A stretch of 64,000 bases of DNA, taken from positions 124,001-188,000 of the forward strand of contig WRLM01000003.1 of NCBI GenBank assembly GCA_009777615.1. The letters run 5' to 3'. Under the pieces are notes generated by a model. The model had not been told where the DNA came from. It worked only from the letters and a program-made list of their open reading frames with translations, and ran no database searches. Every line of letters starts with the position of its first letter. The first letter of the stretch is position 1. Below, piece by piece: positions 33,270-41,716 of this stretch. Both the position numbers and the translations under genes were made by a program. This DNA is from Candidatus Methanoplasma cognatum (lineage in GTDB: Archaea > Thermoplasmatota > Thermoplasmata > Methanomassiliicoccales > Methanomethylophilaceae).

Positions 33270-35837
33270 ATGGAACCGACGGGGCTTACCGAAAAGGAGG
33301 TCAAAGACAGGATCTCCGAAGGAAAGGTCAACCGTTTCGAGTCCCCGGTGAGCAGAAGTTATATCGATATTGTAATAAAGAACGTCTGCACCACATTCAA
33401 TCTGATACTTTTCATCCTGGGGGCCGCCCTGCTTTATTTCGGCGAGTTCATCAGCGCCCTTTCGGCAACGGGCGTAATAGCGCTCAACGTTTTCATATCC
33501 ACCATACAGGAAATGAGGGCGAAAAGGAGGCTGGATAAGATCGCGCTGCTCCTAAGGCCTACCGTCCGTGTGATAAGGGACGGCATGGATGTGCAGATCG
33601 ACCCGTCGGAGATAGTCATGGATGATATCATCCGTTTATCATCCGGCGATCAGGCCCAGGTAGACGGCGAGCTCCTTTCATCCGTCTCGCTGGAGATGGA
33701 TGAATCGCTTCTCACGGGAGAATCGCGAACTGTGAGAAAACATATCGGCGATACCATCCATTCGGGGGCTTTCTGCGTGACCGGCACCGGCCATTATAGG
33801 GTCACCGCCCTCGGAGAGGACACTTTCGCCTCGCAGATGCTGGCGAGCGCAAAGAAATACAAAAAGAAGAACACGCCTCTGCAGAGGGAAACTTCAACAG
33901 TCACGAAGATGCTCATGGTAATGGCATTCGTCTTCCTGTTGATACTCACGGTGCTCAACACCTTCACCGGAGGCGGGGCCAGGCTCCTCGCCATCAAATC
34001 CGTGCTGGTGCTGGACATTGTGCCGATAGCCCTATTCCTCCTTATCACTATAACCTACATGATCGCAGCCGTCCGGATGGCTAAGAGCGGCGTGCTGCTT
34101 CAGAACTCGAACTCGGTGGAATCGATGAGCCATGTGGACACGGTCTGCATGGACAAGACCGGCACCATAACGACCAACAACCTCGTTTACGAAGGGATGG
34201 AAGCATTCATCGAGAAAGATGAGGCGGAGCGTTTGATCAGATCGTTCGTCCATTCCACAGGAAGCAAGAACCTCACTGTGAAGGCCCTGGAAAAAGAGTT
34301 CGGGGGCGAGGAGTCCGACCTCATTGAGGAAGTGCAGTTCTCTTCCGACCGAAAGTACAGCGCTGTCAGGGTCTTGTCAGGCAATATTTCTCAAACTATA
34401 TTCATGGGCGCATGGTCCTCGCTCAAAAAATATGCGGTAGGGACGGACATCACGGCGAATGTCTCGGAGCTCTCCAGAAAGGGCCTCAGAACGGTGGTCC
34501 TCTGCAGAGGCCCCGATTCCCCTTTATATGAAGGTGACGAGCCGGCAGTGCCCGAATTAGAATTGGTCGCCCTTATTTCCATCAGAGATGAGATAAGGCC
34601 TGATTGCAGAGAGATAATAGACGATTTTCAAAAGAACGGCATGGACCTCAAGGTGATATCCGGGGACGATCCCGAAACGGTCAGCGCCCTGTTCTCTCTC
34701 GCAGAGATACCCGGGGAAAGGAACATCATATCTGGCGACGAACTTGCGGTGCTGTCCGGGGAAGATCTTGACAAGGCCGTCCTGAGAACGAACATTTTCG
34801 GAAGAATGAAGCCGGAACAAAAGGAGATCGTGGTCGAATCACTGAAAAAGAACGGGCGGTACGTAGCGATGGTGGGCGACGGCGTCAATGACGTGAGATC
34901 CATCAAAGCGGCAAACGTCGGGGTGGCTCTCCACAGCGGAAGCGGCGCCGCAAGAGGCGTTGCGGACATGGTCCTTATCAACGACCGGTTCTCGGCGCTC
35001 CCAAAAGCCATAATCGAAGGGAAGAGAACGGTCACGGGGATGAGGGACATCCTCCGCCTCTACCTTACGAGGAACTTTGTGCTCGCGGTGCTCGTGGGGG
35101 TGCTCCTGCTTGCGCTCGGAAGACTCCCCATGCTGCCTGTGCACAACACTCTCTATGCCCTTACATCCGTATCCTTCGCCGCCTTCCTGATGGCGGTATG
35201 GGCCAAACCCTCCAGCAATAAAACGCTTATATTGCCGGGGGTGCTCAGATTCTCGATACCGATGGCCGCGATGATAGCGGGGTCCGGACTGATAATATAT
35301 TTCGTGTTCCTGCATTTCACGGGGAACGGGACGTTCGATCTCGGAATGAACTTTTATCTCGATATGTACAACGGGTACGGCAGCTCGCCTATGTGGAGCG
35401 ACCCGGACGGGTTCTGGGCGCACATGTCGCTCGGAGAGGTGTTTGGCGAGGGTGAGAGCTTCGAGGAGGTGACCGCGAGGAACGCGATGCTTGTGTTCGT
35501 GATGCTCGCGGGGATATCTCAGCTTTTCTTCATATACCCCTTGTCCAGGTTCTATTCGGTGGACGGTAAGGTCTCCAGAGACCTCAAGCCGACGGGACTG
35601 GCGCTGCTGCTCTTCGGTCTTGTGGCCGGTGTTTACGAAGTGCCGCAAGTGGCGGTGGGAGTGGCTTCGCTTGCGGTGTTCCCGACGGAATACTTCCTGA
35701 TGATCATGGGGGCCGTCGTGATCTGGTTCTTCTTTGCGGTCTTTTTCCTGAAAAGCAGGTTCATGAGAAGGGTATCCGACGCGACGGAATCCGCTTACAA
35801 AAGATCGCTTGAAGCGGAAATAGAGAAAGAGGAATGA
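33270..35837 (+). CDS. P-type cation ATPase (CtpE-like)
   Basis: A membrane pump of 855 residues. P-type landmarks: TGES (actuator), DKTGTITTNN (phosphorylation site), and GDGVNDVRSIKAANVGVAL (hinge). Membrane helices lie in pairs near 50-90 and 215-280, with about six more after 590. Order and spacing match the CtpE group, which moves calcium in mycobacteria. The helix-4 motif that is PEGL in that group reads PIAL here, so the usual ion-binding Glu is missing and the ion is uncertain. The C-terminal region carries a long external loop (about 685-740). The start could also be GTG 33255. It follows the AddA-like gene by about 20 bp. Confidence 0.88.
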   Translation: MEPTGLTEKEVKDRISEGKVNRFESPVSRSYIDIVIKNVCTTFNLILFILGAALLYFGEFISALSATGVIALNVFISTIQEMRAKRRLDKIALLLRPTVRVIRDGMDVQIDPSEIVMDDIIRLSSGDQAQVDGELLSSVSLEMDESLLTGESRTVRKHIGDTIHSGAFCVTGTGHYRVTALGEDTFASQMLASAKKYKKKNTPLQRETSTVTKMLMVMAFVFLLILTVLNTFTGGGARLLAIKSVLVLDIVPIALFLLITITYMIAAVRMAKSGVLLQNSNSVESMSHVDTVCMDKTGTITTNNLVYEGMEAFIEKDEAERLIRSFVHSTGSKNLTVKALEKEFGGEESDLIEEVQFSSDRKYSAVRVLSGNISQTIFMGAWSSLKKYAVGTDITANVSELSRKGLRTVVLCRGPDSPLYEGDEPAVPELELVALISIRDEIRPDCREIIDDFQKNGMDLKVISGDDPETVSALFSLAEIPGERNIISGDELAVLSGEDLDKAVLRTNIFGRMKPEQKEIVVESLKKNGRYVAMVGDGVNDVRSIKAANVGVALHSGSGAARGVADMVLINDRFSALPKAIIEGKRTVTGMRDILRLYLTRNFVLAVLVGVLLLALGRLPMLPVHNTLYALTSVSFAAFLMAVWAKPSSNKTLILPGVLRFSIPMAAMIAGSGLIIYFVFLHFTGNGTFDLGMNFYLDMYNGYGSSPMWSDPDGFWAHMSLGEVFGEGESFEEVTARNAMLVFVMLAGISQLFFIYPLSRFYSVDGKVSRDLKPTGLALLLFGLVAGVYEVPQVAVGVASLAVFPTEYFLMIMGAVVIWFFFAVFFLKSRFMRRVSDATESAYKRSLEAEIEKEE

Positions 35838-36425
35838 TCACGGACGGTAATTCCCCGATCTGTACATAGCCGTCATGACATAGGATGCCATCCTGGCGTC
35901 GGACAATGCGCGGTGGTCCTGCGCGTCGCCGACCCCCGCCGGATCGCCGTCAACTATCGTTTTGTACGCATGATCCAGCTTAGGGAACCTGTAGCTCACG
36001 CCGTATAGCTCGCTTGGAAGTTTGCATACGTCGGTAGCGGCCTTCATTATATCTGTGCAGACATTGAACGTTCCCCTCAGGCCCCATGGCTCTCTGAACA
36101 GGAATTTGTCCATATCGAAGGGCACATTGTATGACGTCACGATCCTGCCTCTGAGCAAGTCTATTATGTCTCCCTTAACTTTCAAGAAAGGAGGCGCCGC
36201 GGCCACCTTATCAAGCGTGAGGTCGCTGTTTTCGAATATCCACGCTTTGGATCTGTGGTCCCCCCATTCGGTCACGTCATAACCGACGACGGACTCATAG
36301 ACGTCCTTTACCTCCCCTTTGTTCAGGTTGACCGAGCAGACGCCGATGTCTACCACCACATCCTTTGGTCCGCCGTCAAGCCCGGTGGTCTCCGTGTCGA
36401 TGACGTATATCTCGTCCTGGACCAT
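35838..36425 (-). CDS. DEDDh 3'-5' exonuclease (DnaQ-like)
   Basis: A 195-residue exonuclease of the RNase T/DnaQ fold. Motif Exo I is VIDTETTGLDGG at residues 8-19, Exo II lies around NVPFDMDKFLF, and Exo III is DHRALSDA, so all four acidic residues and the catalytic His are present. It could trim DNA or RNA 3' ends; the exact substrate is not clear. It is convergent with the P-type ATPase gene, the two stop codons being adjacent. The closest relative in this window is the dead paralogue at 27058, which borders the other side of the AddAB-like operon. Confidence 0.9.
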   Translation of the reverse strand: MVQDEIYVIDTETTGLDGGPKDVVVDIGVCSVNLNKGEVKDVYESVVGYDVTEWGDHRSKAWIFENSDLTLDKVAAAPPFLKVKGDIIDLLRGRIVTSYNVPFDMDKFLFREPWGLRGTFNVCTDIMKAATDVCKLPSELYGVSYRFPKLDHAYKTIVDGDPAGVGDAQDHRALSDARMASYVMTAMYRSGNYRP

Positions 36426-36442
36426 GAAGTAATCCTCTATTC

Positions 36443-37036
36443 TTATGATGCTTCCTCCAAACCTTTTAAGAAAGAATCTATCTTTTTGATGGAACTCACC
36501 ATCAGCAAGAGCATTATGGCGGCGAACAATGCCACTACCGCCATGATGGCCGTCACCGGATCGACGTCAAAACCAGCATTAGCAGGAACAATGCCGGGAA
36601 CATTGCCGGGGATGTCGTCTATGATGCCGCCGGGAGTGCCGTCTTCTGCGTTTTGGTCCAAAAACTTAAGGTCGCTGAAACGCATTTCTATGTCCTCGAT
36701 AAGGTTGAAGAATGTGTATGTTACGACATTACTGCTAACATCTTTTTCATAGTAATCCGACGTCACGCTCGATGTCATGATCGGACGGCCTTGCGTATCG
36801 AGTCTATAGAACATTATTCCAGATGCTGCCACGTCATAGCGCTGAGAAGAGATAACGATTATCAGTTCTTCTCCTCTTTCGATCTCGGTACCGTTCGGAA
36901 AGGTCACCTGTATGTCCTGAGCGGGCTGGTAGAACACTTTTACCGTATCCGCTGAAGACAACGGCGCCGATGCAGTGAACAGCACGGCCGCTGATACCGC
37001 CGCTAAAACCAACATCGCTCGGCCCAGTTTCCTCAT
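36443..37036 (-). CDS. Exported membrane-anchored protein of unknown function
   Basis: A 197-residue protein with an N-terminal signal sequence (MRKLGRAMLVLAAVSAAVLF, ending around APLSSA), an external domain of about 130 residues rich in beta-type sequence, and a C-terminal membrane helix (VDPVTAIMAVVALFAAIMLLLMV) with a short basic tail. A Gly/Pro-rich stretch (GGIIDDIPGNVPGIVP) acts as spacer before the helix. I recognise no family. I chose ATG 37036 because it opens the signal sequence; a longer frame back to 37150 runs antisense into the sulfur-carrier gene. The exonuclease gene follows 17 bp downstream and may be co-transcribed. Confidence 0.7.
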   Translation of the reverse strand: MRKLGRAMLVLAAVSAAVLFTASAPLSSADTVKVFYQPAQDIQVTFPNGTEIERGEELIIVISSQRYDVAASGIMFYRLDTQGRPIMTSSVTSDYYEKDVSSNVVTYTFFNLIEDIEMRFSDLKFLDQNAEDGTPGGIIDDIPGNVPGIVPANAGFDVDPVTAIMAVVALFAAIMLLLMVSSIKKIDSFLKGLEEAS

Positions 37037-37114
37037 GGCGGAATCTTTACCGTATGGGTGATATAAAGAACCGACTGTCAAAAAATCAAAATAAGAGCAT
37101 ACGCTCACGTCATT

Positions 37115-37309
37115 ATGGGCGCGAGGATAGCTATCGGCGGCAAAGAGCATGAGGTCTCATGCGGGACAACCATCTGCGATGCCGTCCGTTTGCTCGGCTT
37201 AGCTCCGGACACGTTCATTTTCATGATCGGAGGAAGGCCGGTCCCCATGGATTCGCATATTGCCGACGGCGTTCTGATAAAGGCTGTCAAAGTAGCTTCA
37301 GGCGGATGA
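37115..37309 (+). CDS. ThiS/MoaD-like ubiquitin-fold sulfur carrier
   Basis: A 64-residue beta-grasp protein that ends in Gly-Gly (VKVASGG), the C-terminus needed for adenylation and thiocarboxylation. The strand order (ARIAIGGKEHEV, CGTTICDAVRLLGL, DTFIFMIGGRPVPMD, DGVLIKAVKV) is that of ThiS and MoaD. It could donate sulfur to thiamine, molybdopterin or 2-thiouridine synthesis, or act as an archaeal small modifier protein. The TtuA-type tRNA thiolase in this window is one possible client. The 3' end overlaps the convergent CobQ-like gene by 12 bp. Confidence 0.85.
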   Translation: MGARIAIGGKEHEVSCGTTICDAVRLLGLAPDTFIFMIGGRPVPMDSHIADGVLIKAVKVASGG

Positions 37310-38131
37310 GATATCGTCTATCTTTTTCAGATCCAGCCCGCCTTTCTCCGCCGTCTCCAGCAGAGAATCCAGATTGCCGATGAAAACTTCCGCCGCAGCC
37401 GGGTCCTCTATACTTCCGGATGCGTCTGACAAAGAATCCTCTTCGGGAAATTTCAGTTCTGCGTAAGGGATCGTTCCGATATAGGTCATGCCTGTAAGTT
37501 TCTCTATTTTCTCGATAGCGCCCCCCAGCAAGGAAGGGTCCCCTCTGAACCTGTTTATTATGAACCCTTTCAGCAGGGGACGGACATCTTCCGGCATAAG
37601 CAGCCACGTTCCATATAAAGCGGCGAAGACCCCTCCTCTTTCTATATCCCCCACAAGGATAGCCGGTATGCGGCGCTCTCTCATCAGACCTATGTTGGCT
37701 ATATCCCTGTCGATCAGGTTCAGTTCAACGGGGGACCCGGACCCCTCGCATATGACTGCGTCGAATTGTTCTGAGAGTCTGTCAAAAGCCTCGCAGGCCT
37801 TTCCCATGACGGCTTCCCTATCCATGGGGCTATCCTTGGAGATGTTTTCCTGCACCTTACCGTTTATCACCAGCTGGATCACGCCTTTCCCCAGCGGTTT
37901 GAGCAGTATCGGGTTCATATCGCCGGACGGTTCCGCTCCGGACACCCACGCCTGGAACACCTGCCCCACTCCTATCTCGCCCCCGTCCTTTGTTGGAAGC
38001 GAGTTGAGAGAGAGGTTGGAAGCTTTGAACGGTGTGACCCTGATGCCTTTCTTGCGGAGGTGCCTGCAGTACAGTGCGGTGATGGTCGTCTTACCCGCAC
38101 CGGATGAAACTCCGAGGAAGATCGCTTTCAC
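37298..38131 (-). CDS. CobQ/DTBS-like amidotransferase-less protein
   Basis: A 277-residue protein matching only the N-terminal ATPase domain of cobyric acid synthase. It has the dethiobiotin-synthase P-loop (LGVSSGAGKTTIT), KASNLSLNSLPTKDGGEIGVGQVFQA, ILLKPLG, EGSGSPVELNLIDRDIAN and VGDIERGGVFA, each closely paralleling the full-length neighbour. It ends where the glutamine amidotransferase domain should begin. The GTG start overlaps the cbiP stop by 4 bp. It probably arose by duplication. It could use another amine donor or amidate a different corrinoid-like substrate; that is inference. Confidence 0.8.
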   Translation of the reverse strand: MKAIFLGVSSGAGKTTITALYCRHLRKKGIRVTPFKASNLSLNSLPTKDGGEIGVGQVFQAWVSGAEPSGDMNPILLKPLGKGVIQLVINGKVQENISKDSPMDREAVMGKACEAFDRLSEQFDAVICEGSGSPVELNLIDRDIANIGLMRERRIPAILVGDIERGGVFAALYGTWLLMPEDVRPLLKGFIINRFRGDPSLLGGAIEKIEKLTGMTYIGTIPYAELKFPEEDSLSDASGSIEDPAAAEVFIGNLDSLLETAEKGGLDLKKIDDISSA

Positions 38132-39945
38132 TGCTCTCCCTCCAGTATTTCCATGAGTTTTTTGATATCAACGTTGCTCTCGAACGCGCATGAGAGTTTT
38201 TCTATGTTCTCCTCGATGAGGTCGTCATAATCCTTCGGTTCTGATGCGGAGAGCGCTTCCTTCCCCCCTTTGATATAAGAAAGGAAGAACCTTCTGAAAG
38301 AGGGCTTTTCTAAAACTCCGTGAAGGTATGTTCCGAACAGCATATCCTCCTCTCTGAAGGAACCTTCCTTCTCGTCCCCTGAAAAGCGTTCTATGTTGAA
38401 CAGCGGTTCCTCATTCACTTCGCTGACGCCCATGTGTATCTCATAGCCAGTGACCGGTTCCCCGGTATTGAGGAATGTTCCCTCCGCCTGGGTGGTTATT
38501 TTTTTGTATTCCTCCCATCTTGTAACATTGTCGAACAATCCCAGCCCTTCCATCGTTCCGCAGAGCGAGCTCTCCACTCCGAGGGGATCCTCCAAAGAGC
38601 GCCCCATCATCTGGTATCCTCCGCATATTCCCAGTATCGGGACCTTTCCTTTTCGTTCGGCTATGGCTTTGTCGAACCCTTTTTCTTTCATCCAGACGAG
38701 ATCGTCCACAGTGTTCTTCGTTCCGGGTATTATTATCGCCCCGGTGCCCTCCAGTTCCTCCGGGTCGGTGACGAACTTTACGGTTGTGTCTTCCATATAA
38801 AGCGGGTCGAGATCGGTGAAGTTGGCTATCTTCGGCAGCCTTATGACAGAAATGACCATACTTCCGCTGCCTTTGCTCCTCATACTTCTAAGTGCCTCGG
38901 AGTCTTCGAGAGGCAGTTCAAGCTCTATGTGCGGGACCAGCCCTATTACGGGGATGCCGAGGATCTTTTCGAGCTCTCTGGCTCCCGGCGCCATTCTGGA
39001 CGCATCTCCTCTGATATTGTTCAGGATTATGCCTTTTATCATCCCTCTGTCTTCTTCTGGCATCAGCCTGACCGTTCCCACCGCATATGCGAACGACCCT
39101 CCCCATTCGACATTGATCACCAGAATGCAGGGGGCACCGGCCAGCTTTGCGGCGCCGATGTTCGCTATGTCCTTATCATAGATGTTTATCTCGGCGGGGG
39201 AGCCGGCACCTTCCATTATGACAAAGTCATAACGTTTCTTCAGGAATTCGATGTTCCTCTTTGTGATATCCTTTCCCGGCCCCGGTACGAAGTTTCCGTA
39301 ATAGCTTTTGACGTCGTAGTCGCCGTACGGCTCACCTTCCACCACTACCTGAGACACCCTGTCCCCCTTGGGCTTCAGAAGTATCGGGTTCATGTGCTCA
39401 TCGGGATTCTTCAGACCTGCCGCTTTGCTTTGAAGCGTCTGGATCATCGCCATCTCTGACCCTCTTCTGGTAACTTTGGAGTTCAGGCTCATGTTCTGAG
39501 ATTTGAATGGGGAGGTCAGATAACCTTTTTTGTGAAGCACCCTGCATATCGCGGCGGTGATTATTGACTTGCCGGCATCGGATGTTGCTCCGAGAACCAT
39601 CATCGGGCGCCCTTCTTTATAGAACCTTTCTTTCGCTCTGGCTAATATATGTTTGATTCTCGGATCCTTCGGATCAGTTATCTCCATATCCTTTATTTCG
39701 GACATGACGTATCTGCCGACCTCCGGCCGATGGATGAAAAGACAGTACGTGCAGTTCCAAATGTCGGAGCCTCTTTTCGATCTTAACACCTGCCCGAGGT
39801 CTTCGTCAAGACAGGGGTAGAAGGGGCAATAACAGAACGTACAGTCCTGACCTGTGAAATGGCATGGGTGATATGGACAATCCTTATCCGAGCCGATCCA
39901 TCCTCTTTCGATCTCTTCCCTCACCTTCTTAGTTATGTTGTCCAC
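38128..39945 (-). CDS. cbiP: Cobyric acid synthase with N-terminal Cys-rich domain
   Basis: Amidates four carboxylates of adenosylcobyrinic diamide in cobamide synthesis. Residues 1-85 form a cysteine-rich domain (CPYHPCHFTGQDCTFCYCPFYPC, then WNCTYC), like the PF04071 metal-binding domain that occurs alone or fused to CobQ in methanogens. Residues 110-345 are the ATPase domain (GATSDAGKSIITAAICR, MEGAGSPAEIN). Residues 360-600 are the class I glutamine amidotransferase, with nucleophile Cys in GICGGYQMMG and a His in YLHGVLEK. The total of 605 residues is about 100 longer than CbiP without the extra domain. The start is GTG with a GGGGATA ribosome-binding site. The product fits the need for B12 in the class II reductase. 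Confidence 0.9.
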   Translation of the reverse strand: MDNITKKVREEIERGWIGSDKDCPYHPCHFTGQDCTFCYCPFYPCLDEDLGQVLRSKRGSDIWNCTYCLFIHRPEVGRYVMSEIKDMEITDPKDPRIKHILARAKERFYKEGRPMMVLGATSDAGKSIITAAICRVLHKKGYLTSPFKSQNMSLNSKVTRRGSEMAMIQTLQSKAAGLKNPDEHMNPILLKPKGDRVSQVVVEGEPYGDYDVKSYYGNFVPGPGKDITKRNIEFLKKRYDFVIMEGAGSPAEINIYDKDIANIGAAKLAGAPCILVINVEWGGSFAYAVGTVRLMPEEDRGMIKGIILNNIRGDASRMAPGARELEKILGIPVIGLVPHIELELPLEDSEALRSMRSKGSGSMVISVIRLPKIANFTDLDPLYMEDTTVKFVTDPEELEGTGAIIIPGTKNTVDDLVWMKEKGFDKAIAERKGKVPILGICGGYQMMGRSLEDPLGVESSLCGTMEGLGLFDNVTRWEEYKKITTQAEGTFLNTGEPVTGYEIHMGVSEVNEEPLFNIERFSGDEKEGSFREEDMLFGTYLHGVLEKPSFRRFFLSYIKGGKEALSASEPKDYDDLIEENIEKLSCAFESNVDIKKLMEILEGEQ

Positions 39946-40213
39946 AGTATCCCCTGCAAGCGCATAATGGTGATAAGATAATAACTTTTCACATTGGCCT
40001 TCTTTTTTACCTTTGTAGGCTTCACACAGATGGATGGCAGATTTAGCGAATTAGTAACCTAACAGGTTTTGATCTGAAGCTTATTCGTACTTTCGGAGAC
40101 CCCCTGAGATTCTATTTAAATTAAAATGAAGTTTTTCCGCATAGTGGTAGCGGATCTGCTCATTGGGCTAGGTCGCTGCGTTTCCAAAAAAGATAGTATA
40201 GGAGAAGATAAAC

Positions 40214-41428
40214 ATGGATGTCCTGGTCATTTCAATGTTGGCTGTGCTGTGTATATTGGCGGCGGCCAACATCATTCTGAGTTTAAGGAAAAGAAGCGGG
40301 GCGGTCATGCCGCCCGGGTTGGAAAGCAGGTTGGCCTCGATGGAAACATCGTTCGAAAGATTCGATCCCATGATACGCGGGGAGTTCGTCCGCAACCGTG
40401 AGGAGAACAGCAAGGCCGCACGTGAGAACCGCGAAGAACTGAGCAGTCAGCAGGAAAAGATGAAGCAGGCCATCGACCTGCAGCTGAAGGAGATCCGCGC
40501 AGAGACCGAGAAAAGGCTTGAGGAAATGCGGAAGACCGTTGACGAAAATCTGAAGGAAACTGTGGAAAAAAGATTTAACGACTCTTTCAAACTGATCAGC
40601 GAACGGCTTGAGCAGGTGCATAAAGGACTCGGCGAGATGAAACAACTCGCATCCGGCGTAGATGATCTGAAAAAGGTGCTCGTCAATGTCAAGACCAAAG
40701 GTAATCTGGGAGAGGTTCAGCTGGGCTCGATCCTGGAACAAATACTTTCCTTTAACCAATTCGAACCGCAGAAAGCGGTGAGAGAGGGAAGCCAGGAACG
40801 CGTGGACTATGTGATAAAACTCCCGGACAAGAACAGCATGGATAAGATGCTGCTGCTTCCGATCGATTCCAAATTCCCCACCGAGGACTACCAGCGGCTG
40901 CTTGATGCTTATGATTCCGGCCTCTCCGAAACCGAGTTGAAGAGCGTTTCAAGCAGTTTCGAGTCATCCGTCAGAAAATGTGCGAAGGACATACGCGATA
41001 AATACATCAACCCTCCGACGACCACCGATTTCGCCATTATGTTCGTTCCCACGGAAGGATTATACGCGGAGATAGTCCGCAGAACGGAACTGTTCGAGAA
41101 TCTTCAGAGGGTCTATAAAGTAACGGTAGTGGGGCCGACAAACCTCGCCGCTTTCTTATCGAGCCTGCAGATGGGGTTCAGAACTCTTGCGATCGAGCGC
41201 CGCTCCAACGAAGTTTGGGAGTTATTGGGTGCGGTCAAGAGCGAGTTCGGTAAATACGGCGCCGTTATGGACAGCATCAAAAGAAAGATCGACTTAGCCG
41301 CGAAAGAGATAGACACTGTGGGAGTGCGTTCAAGAGCTATCGAGCGTAAGCTCAAGTCCGTCGAAGAGCTGCCGGTCGGGCAAAGCACCCTTATGATCAA
41401 CGTAGGAACGGATGACGAAATGGAATGA
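40214..41428 (+). CDS. rmuC: DNA recombination protein RmuC
   Basis: A membrane-anchored nuclease-like protein thought to limit DNA inversions. The 404 residues start with one membrane helix (LVISMLAVLCILAAANIIL), then a long coiled coil (about 60-155) and the RmuC core (KTKGNLGEVQLGSILEQIL, VDYVIKLPDKN, LLPIDSKFPTEDYQRL, FVPTEGLYAE, VVGPTNLAAFLSSLQMGF). The PD-(D/E)XK-like Asp-x-Lys is in PIDSKFP. RmuC is mainly bacterial, so lateral transfer is likely, though base composition looks local. A GGAGAAGATAAAC ribosome-binding site precedes the ATG. A TATA element (TATTTAAATTAAA at about 40113-40125) would give a 70-nt leader. Confidence 0.92.
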   Translation: MDVLVISMLAVLCILAAANIILSLRKRSGAVMPPGLESRLASMETSFERFDPMIRGEFVRNREENSKAARENREELSSQQEKMKQAIDLQLKEIRAETEKRLEEMRKTVDENLKETVEKRFNDSFKLISERLEQVHKGLGEMKQLASGVDDLKKVLVNVKTKGNLGEVQLGSILEQILSFNQFEPQKAVREGSQERVDYVIKLPDKNSMDKMLLLPIDSKFPTEDYQRLLDAYDSGLSETELKSVSSSFESSVRKCAKDIRDKYINPPTTTDFAIMFVPTEGLYAEIVRRTELFENLQRVYKVTVVGPTNLAAFLSSLQMGFRTLAIERRSNEVWELLGAVKSEFGKYGAVMDSIKRKIDLAAKEIDTVGVRSRAIERKLKSVEELPVGQSTLMINVGTDDEME

Positions 41429-41472
41429 TGTATGTGATAAATACAAGAAGCCATTCATAGGGGTGTGGTAAC

Positions 41473-41652
41473 ATGATATACAGTGTCGAAACAAAATATG
41501 ACGACGGATTTGAGAGTGTGAAGGAGTTCGACGACCTTCAGAAAGCAAAATCCTACTTCCAAAACATCGATGATAAAGAAATCGAACTCAGCTCTCTTAA
41601 AAACGAGAACGGTGAGGTCATAGCTCAGAAGGAAGGAAGGAAAAGGAAGTGA
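41473..41652 (+). CDS. Small protein of 59 residues, unknown function
   Basis: An open frame starting MIYSVETKYDDGFESVKEF and ending in a basic tail (KEGRKRK). It is preceded by a GGTGTGGT ribosome-binding site and lies 44 bp after rmuC. The sequence alternates beta-like and helical segments and is highly charged, with codon use like its neighbours. No family is recognised. A pair of stem-loops follows the stop, which supports an rmuC-small-gene transcription unit. Confidence 0.6.
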   Translation: MIYSVETKYDDGFESVKEFDDLQKAKSYFQNIDDKEIELSSLKNENGEVIAQKEGRKRK

Positions 41653-41662
41653 ATGAAAAACA

Positions 41663-41701
41663 GCCCGAGCCTTAGAGGCTCGGGGGACCGCGTGAGCGGT
41701 C
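41663..41701. terminator. Twin stem-loops between convergent genes
   Basis: Two hairpins in tandem: GCCCGAGCC / GGCTCGGG (41663-41684, 5-nt loop) and GACCGC / GCGGTC (41686-41701, GTGA loop). They lie between the 59-residue gene and the aminotransferase gene and are well placed to stop transcription in both directions. Confidence 0.55.
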
Positions 41702-41716
41702 ATGTGAGGTTAAGTT

